Source: an uncultured Neomegalonema sp.
GTDB lineage: Bacteria; Pseudomonadota; Alphaproteobacteria; Rhodobacterales; Rhodobacteraceae
Assembly (NCBI GenBank): GCA_937995735.1
Contig: CALKIZ010000003.1
Location: forward strand, 62,001-126,000
DNA: 64,000 nt
Direction: 5' to 3'
Shown: in pieces, positions 34,399 to 43,040 of the stretch
How the letters are laid out: each line of letters starts with the position of its first letter
How positions within the stretch are numbered: position 1 is the stretch's first letter
Notes under the pieces: generated by a model
What the model was told of the DNA's origin: nothing
Databases searched by the model: none
What the model saw: only the letters and a program-made list of their open reading frames with translations
Translations under genes and position numbers: made by a program

Positions 34399-35076
34399 TT
34401 ATGACTGCAGGGGCTTTTCCTCATCCAGCAACCATAAACAAAAATACGAGGCCGCCACTGCACCGATCAGTTGAGCAATAATAAAGATTGGCATATGGCC
34501 GGGATAAATCCCCGCAAATGTATCAGAGAGGCTCCGCGCGATTGTAACCGCCGGATTTGCAAAAGACGTGGAAGCCGTGAACCAATATGCGGCGGTAATA
34601 TAAAGTCCCACAGCCATCGGAACCGCAGCCTGTCTCGTTTTAAGCGTCGCGAGAATCGTGAAGGCAAGACCAAAGGTTGCCACAGCTTCAGCAAACCATT
34701 GTGCTCCTCCGGTCCGCACTTTTGTGGATAGTTGAAATAAGCTCTCGTCAAACATCAGATGTGCCGCCCACACACCGATTATGCCACCAATAATTTGGAC
34801 CGTGACATAGACAAGGCTGTCGTAGCTCGAAATTTCTTTGCGGAGCCAAAAGATAAGCGTCACAGCCGGGTTAAAATGCGCGCCGGATATGGGACCGAGC
34901 ATGGTGATCAAAACCACCAAAATTGCGCCGGTTGGTATGGTGTTCCCCAGCAAGGCAATCGCTACATTTCCGCCCGCTAAAGCCTCTGCCATAATTCCTG
35001 ATCCCACAACAGTGGCCAGCAGAAAAGCAGTTCCGATAAACTCGGCAGCATATCGTTGCATCGGGCGAAAAGTCAT
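34399..35076 (-). CDS. aquaporin / major intrinsic protein
   Basis: 225-residue membrane channel with six helices and both half-helix signatures, HFNPAVTL near residue 67 and FANPAVTIARSLSDTF near residue 172. The two NPA boxes are intact. It passes water or small neutral solutes such as glycerol or arsenite; the residues around the boxes resemble the aquaporin group sometimes found near ars genes, but no ars gene is present here. It converges on the DUF1638 gene 13 bases away. Confidence 0.9.
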   Translation of the reverse strand: MTFRPMQRYAAEFIGTAFLLATVVGSGIMAEALAGGNVAIALLGNTIPTGAILVVLITMLGPISGAHFNPAVTLIFWLRKEISSYDSLVYVTVQIIGGIIGVWAAHLMFDESLFQLSTKVRTGGAQWFAEAVATFGLAFTILATLKTRQAAVPMAVGLYITAAYWFTASTSFANPAVTIARSLSDTFAGIYPGHMPIFIIAQLIGAVAASYFCLWLLDEEKPLQS

Positions 35077-35205
35077 AGCAAGGTCGCGCTTTCAATATAA
35101 AATTAATAAACCTTTACAGTCCCGTTGCGATCAATTGATCAAGGTTAAGACTCCTTTGACCATACCGCGCGAAAAGAAGTGATACAGCTAAAAACAGGTA
35201 AGCCG

Positions 35206-36420
35206 ATGCGTGTTCTTCATATCCTTGATCATTCAGCACCTTTGCAAAGTGGATATGTATCCCGAACTTTGGGAATTCTACGCGCCCAGCGAGAGCTTGG
35301 CTTCGATCCGGTATGTCTCACAACCCCTCGCCATAGTGCGGATGCAGGAGAACCGGAAACAGATGTCGAAGAGGTCATGGGCTTTCGTTTTCATCGCACG
35401 GGAACACCTCAAAAAAAACGTGTCCCCGGCCCGATGTTTATTACCGAGATGTTTACGACCGCAGGGCGTCTTGCCGAGGTCATTGAAGCTGAGAAACCGG
35501 ATATTTTGCACGCGCACTCGCCGTGTTTGAATGCACTCCCGGCTTTTCATGTGGCGAAAAAACGTGGTCTACCCTCTGTCTATGAAATTAGGGCGTTTTG
35601 GGAAGACGCTGCGGTTGATCTTGGCAATACGACTGAAGGATCATTGCGTTACCGGATAACCCGGGCGATGGAGACACGCGCGTGTCGCGATGTCGATCAT
35701 GTGTTTACGATTTGTGAAGGTTTGCGGAAGGACTTGTTCGCGCGGGGTATTCCATCTTCGAAACTGTCGCTGGCTCCGAACGCAATCGAACCGGAACGTC
35801 TATCGCCCGTTGACAAGCCCAACGCAAAATTGCGTGCGGAAATAGGCCTCGGTGATGGCCCTGTGATCGGGTTTGTCGGTTCGTTTTATCACTACGAAGG
35901 CTTGAGGTTGTTGTTGGATGCTTTTCCGAAAATTCTTGAAGAGGTTCCGGATGCCCAACTTTTGTTCGTCGGCGGCGGGATGGAAGATGCTAACTTACGA
36001 GTCGCCGCTGCGCCTTTCGGCGATGCCATCAAATTCACGGGACGTGTTGAACCGGAGTTCGTACCAAGCCATTACAGCTTGATTGACCTGCTGGTTTATC
36101 CAAGGCTGAAAATGCGGTTGACCGATCTGGTAACACCGCTCAAACCCCTGGAAGCTATGGCGATGAAACAAAGGTTCATTGCATCGGATGTTGGCGGACA
36201 TAAGGAATTGGTCAAACACGGTGAAACCGGAAGGTTATTCACTGCGGGAGATGTCGGGGCACTTGCAGTATCCGCAATCGAAGCACTGCAAAAAGCAAAC
36301 ACGCCCGAGGACCAGGGAATCCTCGAGCGCGCTTTGGCGTTCGTTACCGAAGAGCGGAGCTGGTCTGCTGTCGCCCGGCGCTATGCGCCAATTTACGAAC
36401 GCCTGATTTCGCCTGCATAG
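35206..36420 (+). CDS. exosortase-associated type GT-B glycosyltransferase
   Basis: 404-residue family 4-like glycosyltransferase. It opens MRVLHILDHSAPLQSGYVSRT, close to the exosortase A-associated (Daro_2409-type) group, with PDILHAHSPCLNALPA and a C-terminal GFVGSFYHYEGLRLLLDAF and KPLEAMAMKQRFIASDVGGHKELV, the nucleotide-sugar site with the E-x7-E-like motif. It would add a sugar to a lipid-linked or surface polysaccharide on the cytoplasmic face. No exosortase, PEP-CTERM or polysaccharide gene is nearby. The start at 35206 is chosen with AGGTAAG upstream over a GTG at 35179. Confidence 0.88.
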   Translation: MRVLHILDHSAPLQSGYVSRTLGILRAQRELGFDPVCLTTPRHSADAGEPETDVEEVMGFRFHRTGTPQKKRVPGPMFITEMFTTAGRLAEVIEAEKPDILHAHSPCLNALPAFHVAKKRGLPSVYEIRAFWEDAAVDLGNTTEGSLRYRITRAMETRACRDVDHVFTICEGLRKDLFARGIPSSKLSLAPNAIEPERLSPVDKPNAKLRAEIGLGDGPVIGFVGSFYHYEGLRLLLDAFPKILEEVPDAQLLFVGGGMEDANLRVAAAPFGDAIKFTGRVEPEFVPSHYSLIDLLVYPRLKMRLTDLVTPLKPLEAMAMKQRFIASDVGGHKELVKHGETGRLFTAGDVGALAVSAIEALQKANTPEDQGILERALAFVTEERSWSAVARRYAPIYERLISPA

Positions 36421-36485
36421 CCAAGCGGGGGGCCGCTATGGGCGAAACGTGTTGTGAGTATGAAGTGCCAAAAATCGTTGTGTGA

Positions 36486-36515
36486 GAAATCGTAAGCGTT
36501 AAATCTTACGATTTC
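36486..36515. terminator. hairpin between convergent genes
   Basis: GAAATCGTAAG (36486-36496) and CTTACGATTTC (36505-36515) form a perfect 11-bp stem with an eight-base loop. It lies between the ends of the glycosyltransferase and TadG-like genes. No long T-run follows on either side, so it may protect the 3' ends rather than terminate strongly. Confidence 0.5.
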
Positions 36516-36562
36516 CCGGCGTTCAATTTGTTGGCGTTACATCTTAGCGCTCGGCATGTGCT

Positions 36563-37228
36563 TTAGAAATCTGCACAAGACCGGGGCGTAGAACTTTCAG
36601 CAGATGGATATGCTACCCGTTGGTTCGACGTACGGGGCTGGTGGAAAATTGTCCCGCCCATATCATATGTTGTTCCAACTTTTCGGGCGATTGTTGGAGC
36701 GTAACTATATGTACCCTCCGTAAAGATTATGGTGTCGCCTTGCTCTATATCAAGGCTTCTTGGAAGCCGGTTAAACTCCGAATCCAACGAATGGCTGGAG
36801 TTTCTTATGGATCCGGCTTCCCATTCTTTGCTCCACAAAACATAAAATGAGAGATCAGTTTTGTTTGCCACGTCGTCATAACAACCGATCACTGATGTGA
36901 TGGTAAATTTGAGATCATTCTCCGGATATGGCCTCAGCACCAATGGACCGGCAGCACCGAGTTCGCGAAGTTCATTGTCAGTCATTACTGACGTTCTCGA
37001 TACCAAATCACCAATCGTACTTGTTGCTTGTTCAACTTTCCCGTCCGCCCATACACTCTGAATGATCTCTGTCGAGCCGAGTGTCACGGCGATCAAGAGC
37101 GGAGCGAGCAAGGCGAATTCGATTGCTGCGATACCTTCTTCATTTTTTGAGAAATGACTAAGGGGTCTCTTGCAGCCAGAATGGGAAGAGGTCCCATGTT
37201 TATACAACTTTTTGAATTTCTTAAGCAT
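36563..37228 (-). CDS. TadG/TadE-like pseudopilin family protein
   Basis: 221-residue protein with an N-terminal TadE-like segment: GIAAIEFALLAPLLIAVTLG, the Glu-containing hydrophobic helix typical of Flp-pilus accessory pseudopilins. The rest is a periplasmic region with several Cys. TadE and TadG are processed by a prepilin peptidase and help assemble Flp pili. It is encoded 11 bases after a second TadE-like gene and both lack a tad locus here. The start at 37228 has no strong ribosome site. Confidence 0.8.
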   Translation of the reverse strand: MLKKFKKLYKHGTSSHSGCKRPLSHFSKNEEGIAAIEFALLAPLLIAVTLGSTEIIQSVWADGKVEQATSTIGDLVSRTSVMTDNELRELGAAGPLVLRPYPENDLKFTITSVIGCYDDVANKTDLSFYVLWSKEWEAGSIRNSSHSLDSEFNRLPRSLDIEQGDTIIFTEGTYSYAPTIARKVGTTYDMGGTIFHQPRTSNQRVAYPSAESSTPRSCADF

Positions 37229-37239
37229 GATTCAATTCC

Positions 37240-37800
37240 TCAAGGCGATGGTGGCGATACGCAACCGTTGGAAGATCCAAAGGGTTCGTTGCGGAAGGCT
37301 AGATTGCTGACGAGAATAAGTTCTCCATCATCCCCGCCAAGTGCATTATCGAGCAGAGGAACTATGACTTCCCACCGGTGAAAGACTTGCAGTGCCATTA
37401 TTGAGTCTGACGTACCGTTATCCACATCGCTTACGATGTCGTCGAAATCGTCATTGATAGAAGTTGGTGTGGAGTTAAAGTCTGCAAGTTCTTGCACCAC
37501 AACTTTCGTATTATTGCTACAATTCCCGGTCGAGAATGCGAGATTAGTGCAAAAATCAGCTATAAAATCTGTTGCGGTGAGACATGCACCTTCGCCGGTT
37601 TTAATCTGACGTGATGTGTCTTCAACCGCTACGGTCAATGCCGAGCGGGAAAGATGAATGAGAGCAATCTCCAAAGTACCGACAGTCAGTAGCAGAAATG
37701 GTACGAGGACGAGCGCGAATTCAACAGCTGTTGAACCCTTGCGATCACGTTTGAAGCGGCGTAGCACTCTTCCTAACGCCTTTGGTGTCGTAGGTGGCAT
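37240..37800 (-). CDS. TadE-like pseudopilin family protein
   Basis: 186-residue companion of the TadG-like gene. The TadE helix KGSTAVEFALVLVPFLLLTVG starts at about residue 22, after a basic RVLRRFKRDR leader. The periplasmic part has four Cys (ACLT, DFCTN, GNCSNN, NGCVS) that could form disulfides. The ATG at 37800 has GGGGGA seven bases upstream. The two genes form an operon; no prepilin peptidase, RcpA or TadA gene is visible. Confidence 0.8.
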   Translation of the reverse strand: MPPTTPKALGRVLRRFKRDRKGSTAVEFALVLVPFLLLTVGTLEIALIHLSRSALTVAVEDTSRQIKTGEGACLTATDFIADFCTNLAFSTGNCSNNTKVVVQELADFNSTPTSINDDFDDIVSDVDNGTSDSIMALQVFHRWEVIVPLLDNALGGDDGELILVSNLAFRNEPFGSSNGCVSPPSP

Positions 37801-37941
37801 GAACAATCCCCCGATGTGTTCAAAAATTGATGTTCTGAGAATAGGTATAATTCGTTACATATTTCTTAAAGATGGAAGCAATTTAAGTATACACTGAATG
37901 TTTTACGCAGAATTTGTATGCTACAATGAATAGAAAACAAT

Positions 37942-38631
37942 ATGGCTAATAATAAGCGTAATTTGTACGGAAGGCGCCGGGGCCCGAAACTCAGGGATAA
38001 CCGGGCAGTTATGATGCGTGAGCGGCTGTCCGGTTATGCTGCTATGCCAGACGGTACCGGTCAAAAAATAAATTTAAAATCATTGCCTTGTATTGTGGAG
38101 GAGCTGTGGCTCGAGATTGGGTTTGGTGCAGGTGAGCATGTTGCAGCACAAGCACTTGCAAATCCAAGCGTTGGTTTTCTGGCCTGCGAACATTATTTAA
38201 ATGGCGTTTCTTCTTGTCTTGCTCATTTGGAAAAAAATGAAATAAAAAATGTAAAGTTACATAACGGTGATGCCCGTGATCTGATGGATCAAATGCCTAA
38301 TGCTTCAATTTCGAAGATCTTTTTGCTTTATCCCGATCCTTGGCCAAAGGCGCGGCATCATAAGCGGCGCTTTATCAATCCTGACAACTTGGATGCTTTT
38401 GCACGTATTATGCGCGGCGGGGCAGTGTTGCGCGTCGCATCTGACATTCCAGACTATATTCAATGGACGCTAGATCATTTGGCAGAACGCACAGAATTCA
38501 GCTTATTAGGGGACCCCGAAAGTGGATTTCGAGAACCTTGGGCTGATTGGCCCGGAACCCGCTATGAAGCCAAAGCCCTGCGGGAGGGCCGAACACCGGC
38601 CTATCTGACTTTCGAGCGCAATCCCCAATGA
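37942..38631 (+). CDS. trmB: tRNA (guanine-N7-)-methyltransferase TrmB
   Basis: 229-residue SAM-dependent methyltransferase that makes m7G46 in the tRNA variable loop. The SAM site is LEIGFGAGEHVAAQA, and the diagnostic YPDPWPKARHHKRRF follows near residue 130; GTRYEAKAL is near the C-terminus. No clear ribosome site precedes the ATG, and the upstream 140 bases are A+T-rich with a TATAAT at 37846-37851. The stop overlaps the next gene by four bases (ATGA). Confidence 0.95.
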   Translation: MANNKRNLYGRRRGPKLRDNRAVMMRERLSGYAAMPDGTGQKINLKSLPCIVEELWLEIGFGAGEHVAAQALANPSVGFLACEHYLNGVSSCLAHLEKNEIKNVKLHNGDARDLMDQMPNASISKIFLLYPDPWPKARHHKRRFINPDNLDAFARIMRGGAVLRVASDIPDYIQWTLDHLAERTEFSLLGDPESGFREPWADWPGTRYEAKALREGRTPAYLTFERNPQ

Positions 38632-39170
38632 TCCGTCCGGAAGTATTAGCATTATTCCGCAGATGGGCAGAACCGGCTATCGCGCTGGGCGGCACGCTGA
38701 TCGCTCTTTGGATTGTGGGAGCAACAAATCTGCGATGGGGTTGGCTCTCTTTGGCTTTGGCAACAATTATTATCATCAGCGGTGGATTGTGGGTCAGAGA
38801 AGCAATCCGGCGGGTCAGGTTTACAACAGGTGACGCCGCTGGTGCGGGCAGAGTTTTTGTTGAAGAACAGCGGGTTCTTTATGTTGGTGGCCTTGGAAAT
38901 ATCCAAATCGAGCTAAGGGATGTGAACCGCGTGGATATAGCGGTTTCTAAATCCGGCGACAGCGCGAATGCGAGTGTGCTTCTTTATACAGAAAGCGGAT
39001 TACCGGCGGCCATTCCGCTCAATGCAGAGGGTCATGACGCCTTTATCGATGCATTGTGCAGCTTGCCGGAGTTTCGCTTTGACGCCTTGAGTGCTGCAAT
39101 TTCAGAACAAAAAGCGGCAGAAAATTCTTCGCCAATTATCACGTTTTGGCGTCGAAAAGCGCTAAGGTAG
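38628..39170 (+). CDS. inner-membrane protein of unknown function
   Basis: 180-residue protein with two N-terminal membrane helices (about residues 15-34 and 36-57) and a cytoplasmic part. The soluble portion (RVFVEEQRVLYVGGLGN through ELRDVNRVDIAVSKSGDS) has the alternating pattern of a PH-like beta sandwich. It is translationally coupled to trmB by ATGA. I do not recognise a functional family; membrane anchoring is clear. Confidence 0.75.
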   Translation: MIRPEVLALFRRWAEPAIALGGTLIALWIVGATNLRWGWLSLALATIIIISGGLWVREAIRRVRFTTGDAAGAGRVFVEEQRVLYVGGLGNIQIELRDVNRVDIAVSKSGDSANASVLLYTESGLPAAIPLNAEGHDAFIDALCSLPEFRFDALSAAISEQKAAENSSPIITFWRRKALR

Positions 39171-39236
39171 TCACCTACGCTTGCCTTCCCGTCATGCGGC
39201 CTTAATGTCGCGGCTCCAAAGGGTCGGAGAAAATCT

Positions 39237-40601
39237 ATGTCCATTCCACAAGAGGGCGGTGGTCCCATCGAGTCGCGCGACCAACTCGCGGCCTATCTCG
39301 AATCCGGCTGTAAACCACGTCAGGATTGGCGCATTGGTACGGAGCACGAAAAGTTCGGATACCGCAAAGCCGACCTCAAACCTATCGGATACGAGGGCGC
39401 TTGCGGCATCAAAGGGATGTTGGAAGGGCTGCGCGACACGTTCGGTTGGAATGAACTGCTGGAAGGCGACACTCTCATCGGCCTAACCAAAGGCAAGGCC
39501 AATGTCTCATTAGAGCCGGGAGGACAACTTGAGCTTTCGGGCGCACCGCTGGAGACGATCCACGAGACATGCGAAGAAGTAAATCAGCACCTCGCTGAAG
39601 TGCGGGAGATTGCTGATAAATGCGGTGTCGGTTTTATGGGGCTTGGCGCATTGCCCAAGTGGGAGCGCGAAGATTTACCGGTGATGCCGAAAGGCCGTTA
39701 CGGAATCATGCGCCGGTACATGCCGCAAGTCGGGTCGAAGGGCCTCGACATGATGTTCCGCACCACGACAATTCAGGTGAACCTTGATTTCTCTTCAGAA
39801 GCGGATATGGCGAAAAAACTGCGGGTTGGGCTGGCATTACAGCCGATTGCAACAGCGCTGTTTGCCAATTCTCCGTTTTTGGGCGGTAAGCCGAATGGTT
39901 ATCTGAGTTATCGCGGTGAAATTTGGCGCGATGTCGATAATGCGCGGGCGGGCATTCCGGCCTTTGTCTTTGAGGACGGCTTCGGATTTGATGCCTATGT
40001 CGATTATGCGCTCAATGTGCCGATGTATTTCGTTTACCGCAACGGCCAATATATCGATGCCGCAGGGCAATCCTTCCGTGATTTTCTCGATGGGAAACTG
40101 CCAGCGCTGCCCGGTGAGACTCCAACGCTTTCAGATTGGGCGGATCACCTGACAACGATCTTCCCGGATGCGCGGATCAAGAAATTCATGGAGATGCGCG
40201 GGGCTGATGGCGGTCCTTGGCGCAAAATATGCGCGTTGCCCGCCTTTTGGGTTGGTCTGCTTTATGATGACAGCGCGCTGGATGCGGCATGGGACATCGC
40301 AAAAAACTGGACACAGGAAGACCGTATTGGACTGCGGGATTCTGTACCGGCCAAGGCGCTCAAGGCGGAAATCCAAGGGCGCAGCGTTCTTGATATTTCA
40401 AAAGAGCTGCTCGCGATTTCAGATCAAGGTTTGCACAATCGTGCCAAAGCCGGAGCCTTTGATCGCGACGAGGCACATTTTCTCAATGCCCTGCGGGATG
40501 TTGTTGATCGGGGCGAGACGCCCGCAGATGAGATGTTCTGGAAATACGAGAACCAATGGAACCGCGATATTGATCGTGTCTATGCTGAATACAGTTATTG
40601 A
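39237..40601 (+). CDS. gshA: glutamate-cysteine ligase
   Basis: 454-residue enzyme that makes gamma-glutamylcysteine, the first step of glutathione synthesis. It belongs to the plant/alphaproteobacterial class: DWRIGTEHEKFGY, SLEPGGQLELSGAP, RTTTIQVNLDFSSEADMAKK and a substrate-binding SPFLGGKPNGYLSYR are all present. CGGAGAAA precedes the ATG. No gshB is in the window. It converges on a membrane-protein gene four bases away. Confidence 0.96.
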   Translation: MSIPQEGGGPIESRDQLAAYLESGCKPRQDWRIGTEHEKFGYRKADLKPIGYEGACGIKGMLEGLRDTFGWNELLEGDTLIGLTKGKANVSLEPGGQLELSGAPLETIHETCEEVNQHLAEVREIADKCGVGFMGLGALPKWEREDLPVMPKGRYGIMRRYMPQVGSKGLDMMFRTTTIQVNLDFSSEADMAKKLRVGLALQPIATALFANSPFLGGKPNGYLSYRGEIWRDVDNARAGIPAFVFEDGFGFDAYVDYALNVPMYFVYRNGQYIDAAGQSFRDFLDGKLPALPGETPTLSDWADHLTTIFPDARIKKFMEMRGADGGPWRKICALPAFWVGLLYDDSALDAAWDIAKNWTQEDRIGLRDSVPAKALKAEIQGRSVLDISKELLAISDQGLHNRAKAGAFDRDEAHFLNALRDVVDRGETPADEMFWKYENQWNRDIDRVYAEYSY

Positions 40602-40605
40602 TGGG

Positions 40606-41106
40606 TCATTCGGCGCGTACCAATCCTAATGTGCGCGCCAACCAGCCAAACAAAACCGCCAAGACTGGCAGAACGAATAACCCAACAAAAAACGCGGCAA
40701 ACCCTGAAAACAGCGCCGCTATGGGCAGGGAAAACTCGTCTTGTTCGGCATCGCTTGCTGCTTGCGCCTCTTGAAAAGACTGCGCGAGTTGTCCTGTCAG
40801 ATCAGCGCCCAACCCTTCGGCAATGAGGATCAATGCCGGGAAAATAACCAGTGAAGCTGCATTCGCAGCCAGCCCAGCCATGACGTAAGGACGCAGCTCC
40901 GTCTCACCACGTTTTGCCGCGCGCCATGTAAGCCAAGCGAAGACGGTCAGCCATGCTGGTAAAGACACAAACAGAGACAGATTACCGACATACCCGAACC
41001 GCGCCGCATACGGACCTGCCATTGTAAAAAGCGCAGGGACTATCGCGAAAATGATCGGCGCAGCCAATAAACACGTCACGAAAGTCATTACGGAAGGTTT
41101 CTTCAT
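40606..41106 (-). CDS. four-helix membrane protein of unknown function
   Basis: 166-residue protein with about four hydrophobic segments (residues 8-28, 42-60, 75-95 and 128-155) and an acidic, Gln/Ala-rich loop (QEAQAASDAEQDE). The ATG overlaps the stop of the ABC ATPase gene by four bases, so it is translationally coupled and probably works with it. It is too small to be a normal ABC-2 permease. I do not recognise the family. Confidence 0.75.
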   Translation of the reverse strand: MKKPSVMTFVTCLLAAPIIFAIVPALFTMAGPYAARFGYVGNLSLFVSLPAWLTVFAWLTWRAAKRGETELRPYVMAGLAANAASLVIFPALILIAEGLGADLTGQLAQSFQEAQAASDAEQDEFSLPIAALFSGFAAFFVGLFVLPVLAVLFGWLARTLGLVRAE

Positions 41107-42062
41107 GCCGCCGATCCACTTGTCATCGCGACGAAGACATCTTCAAGGTCAGCCTCTTCTGTAGAAAGGTCGCGTACAACGACTCCGGCGGATTGCACCT
41201 CGGTAAGAATGGCCCCCAACTGCATTTGGGATTTCGGATAAGTCACAATCAACGCCCCATCTTCGCGCAGACGCACATCCAGTGTCTCATGCGAGTCGAG
41301 TGTTGCGGGCACTGAATCCAAAGGTGTCTCCGGCCATATAACTGCGCTTTTGCTATCCATCCGTTTCATCAAGACGGATTTATCTTCACAGGCGACGACT
41401 TCGCCATGGTTTATGATGGCAATTTGGTCGCACATTTCTTCGGCTTCTTCTAGGTAATGGGTGGTCAGCACCACGGTAACACCGCCCTCGTTTAGCTCGC
41501 GCACGTAATCCCACATCTGTTTGCGCAATTCTATATCGACGCCTGCGGTTGGCTCATCGAGAATAAGAACCGGCGGCGAGTGGCAAAGCGCTTTACCAAT
41601 CAACAACCTGCGCCGCATCCCTCCCGATAGCGACCGTGCATAAGCATCGGCCTTATCGCCCAAACCGAGCGCTGCCAACAGTTCGATCGTGCGTCGCTCT
41701 CGTTTCGGAACTCCGTATAATCCTGCCTGTATTTCAAGGGCTTCACGGGGCGTGAAGAACGGGTCGAGAATCAATTCCTGTGGAACAACCCCGATACTTG
41801 CGCGGGACATGCGCGGATTAACATCCTGATCGAAGCCCCAAATGCTAACCGAGCCAGCAGATTTGAGGACCAAACCCGCTAGAATATTGATAAACGTTGA
41901 TTTTCCCGCACCATTTGGCCCAAGCAAACCAAAGACGGACCCCACGGGCACTTGCAGAGAGACACCTTTAAGCGCCTGTTTTTCAGGAGCATTCCCCTGC
42001 GCAGCATAAGTTTTGCGCAAATCGCGGGCATCAATAGCGAAGCTGGGGGCCTCAGAAGTCAT
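41103..42062 (-). CDS. ABC-2 type transporter ATPase (CcmA-like)
   Basis: 319-residue ABC ATPase of the drug/polysaccharide exporter class. Walker A is GPNGAGKST, the signature LSGGMRRRLLIGKAL, and Walker B LILDEPTAGVD, followed by LTTHYLEEAEEMCD. A C-terminal extension after residue 235 is typical of the group. These ATPases normally pair with an ABC-2 permease encoded next to them; here the coupled gene encodes only a small four-helix protein. The transported substrate is unknown. Confidence 0.9.
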   Translation of the reverse strand: MTSEAPSFAIDARDLRKTYAAQGNAPEKQALKGVSLQVPVGSVFGLLGPNGAGKSTFINILAGLVLKSAGSVSIWGFDQDVNPRMSRASIGVVPQELILDPFFTPREALEIQAGLYGVPKRERRTIELLAALGLGDKADAYARSLSGGMRRRLLIGKALCHSPPVLILDEPTAGVDIELRKQMWDYVRELNEGGVTVVLTTHYLEEAEEMCDQIAIINHGEVVACEDKSVLMKRMDSKSAVIWPETPLDSVPATLDSHETLDVRLREDGALIVTYPKSQMQLGAILTEVQSAGVVVRDLSTEEADLEDVFVAMTSGSAA

Positions 42063-42145
42063 ACTGGCTCCGGGAATAGGAAAAAGCGGTTCGCGAGACG
42101 GCTATCATCGTGTACCCAAGAGCGCAAACGACTCATGAGGATAAC

Positions 42146-42337
42146 ATGGCTGGAACATTAACCCGCATAACACCAGAACAGCGTGACCTCGCCTTGGTTG
42201 AGGTGGCAACGAAGTCTGTCGCGTGTGATGGCGGCGGTGGACCACTGGGGCATCCACTGACCTATTACGAGATCGGCGCGGAAGGGTCTGCGTCCTGCGG
42301 ATATTGCGGCAAAAAGTTCGTTCTCAAAACGCAATAG
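42146..42337 (+). CDS. zf-CHCC zinc-finger protein (NDUFS6-like)
   Basis: 63-residue protein from the ATG at 42146, with GAGGA five bases upstream. The C-terminal half has the CHCC zinc-binding pattern: VACDGGGGPLGHPLTYYEI and SCGYCGKKF. Alphaproteobacterial members relate to the NDUFS6 accessory subunit of mitochondrial complex I and are found as small separate proteins; the precise role is not known. It converges on the ABC importer operon with four bases between the stops. Confidence 0.9.
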   Translation: MAGTLTRITPEQRDLALVEVATKSVACDGGGGPLGHPLTYYEIGAEGSASCGYCGKKFVLKTQ

Positions 42338-42341
42338 ATCG

Positions 42342-43040
42342 TCAGCTTACGCCGACATATTTGTGGATCAAATCGAGGTTGTCTTTCAGATCGGCAGCGA
42401 GGGCTTCATCCCGGCGCTCGCCGTTTTCGATAAAAACCACACGATCCGCAATGGAGAGCACCGCATCAATGCGCTGTTCCACGAGGATGGTCGCGACGTT
42501 CTGCTCTTTTAGGCTGACAACAACATCGCGGATCAGTGAAATCATCGAGGGTTGTAGACCTTCGGTCGGTTCATCGAGCAAAAGCACATTCGGCTCAATC
42601 GCGAGCGCGCGTGCCATAGCAAGCATCTGTTGCTCGCCGCCTGATAACGTCTCCGCGCGCTGGCGATATCGGTCCCGCAATCGGGGAAACAGCGTCAGCA
42701 CTTTTTCGCGTGTTTCTTCTCCTTTGCCTCGCGTCAGCAACCCGACTTCGATGTTCTCGGCAACGGTCATTTCAGCAAAGAGGCGACGCCCTTGGGGAAC
42801 ATATCCAATCCCGCGCTTGGGGACTTCATGTCCTGCCAAAGTGCTCAGGCTTTCTCCATTGAGTGCGATGCTGCCGGAACGGGCCGGAACAATGCCCATG
42901 ATTGCCTTGAGCGTTGTGGTCTTCCCTGCACCATTGCGTCCGAGCAAACAGAGAATTTCGCCTTGCTGTGCCGTCAGGCTCATATCGCGCAAGACTTGCA
43001 CGTCGCCATAGAAACAATTGATGCCTTTGACCTCTAGCAT
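42342..43040 (-). CDS. LivF-type branched-chain ABC importer ATPase
   Basis: 232-residue ATPase of the HAAT (branched-chain amino acid/amide) ABC family. Walker A is GRNGAGKTT, the signature LSGGEQQMLAMARAL, and Walker B LLLDEPTEGLQPSM. It is the last gene of a five-gene importer operon read leftwards, and its ATG abuts the stop of the LivG-type gene with no gap. Substrate specificity comes from the binding protein and cannot be read here. Confidence 0.93.
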   Translation of the reverse strand: MLEVKGINCFYGDVQVLRDMSLTAQQGEILCLLGRNGAGKTTTLKAIMGIVPARSGSIALNGESLSTLAGHEVPKRGIGYVPQGRRLFAEMTVAENIEVGLLTRGKGEETREKVLTLFPRLRDRYRQRAETLSGGEQQMLAMARALAIEPNVLLLDEPTEGLQPSMISLIRDVVVSLKEQNVATILVEQRIDAVLSIADRVVFIENGERRDEALAADLKDNLDLIHKYVGVS

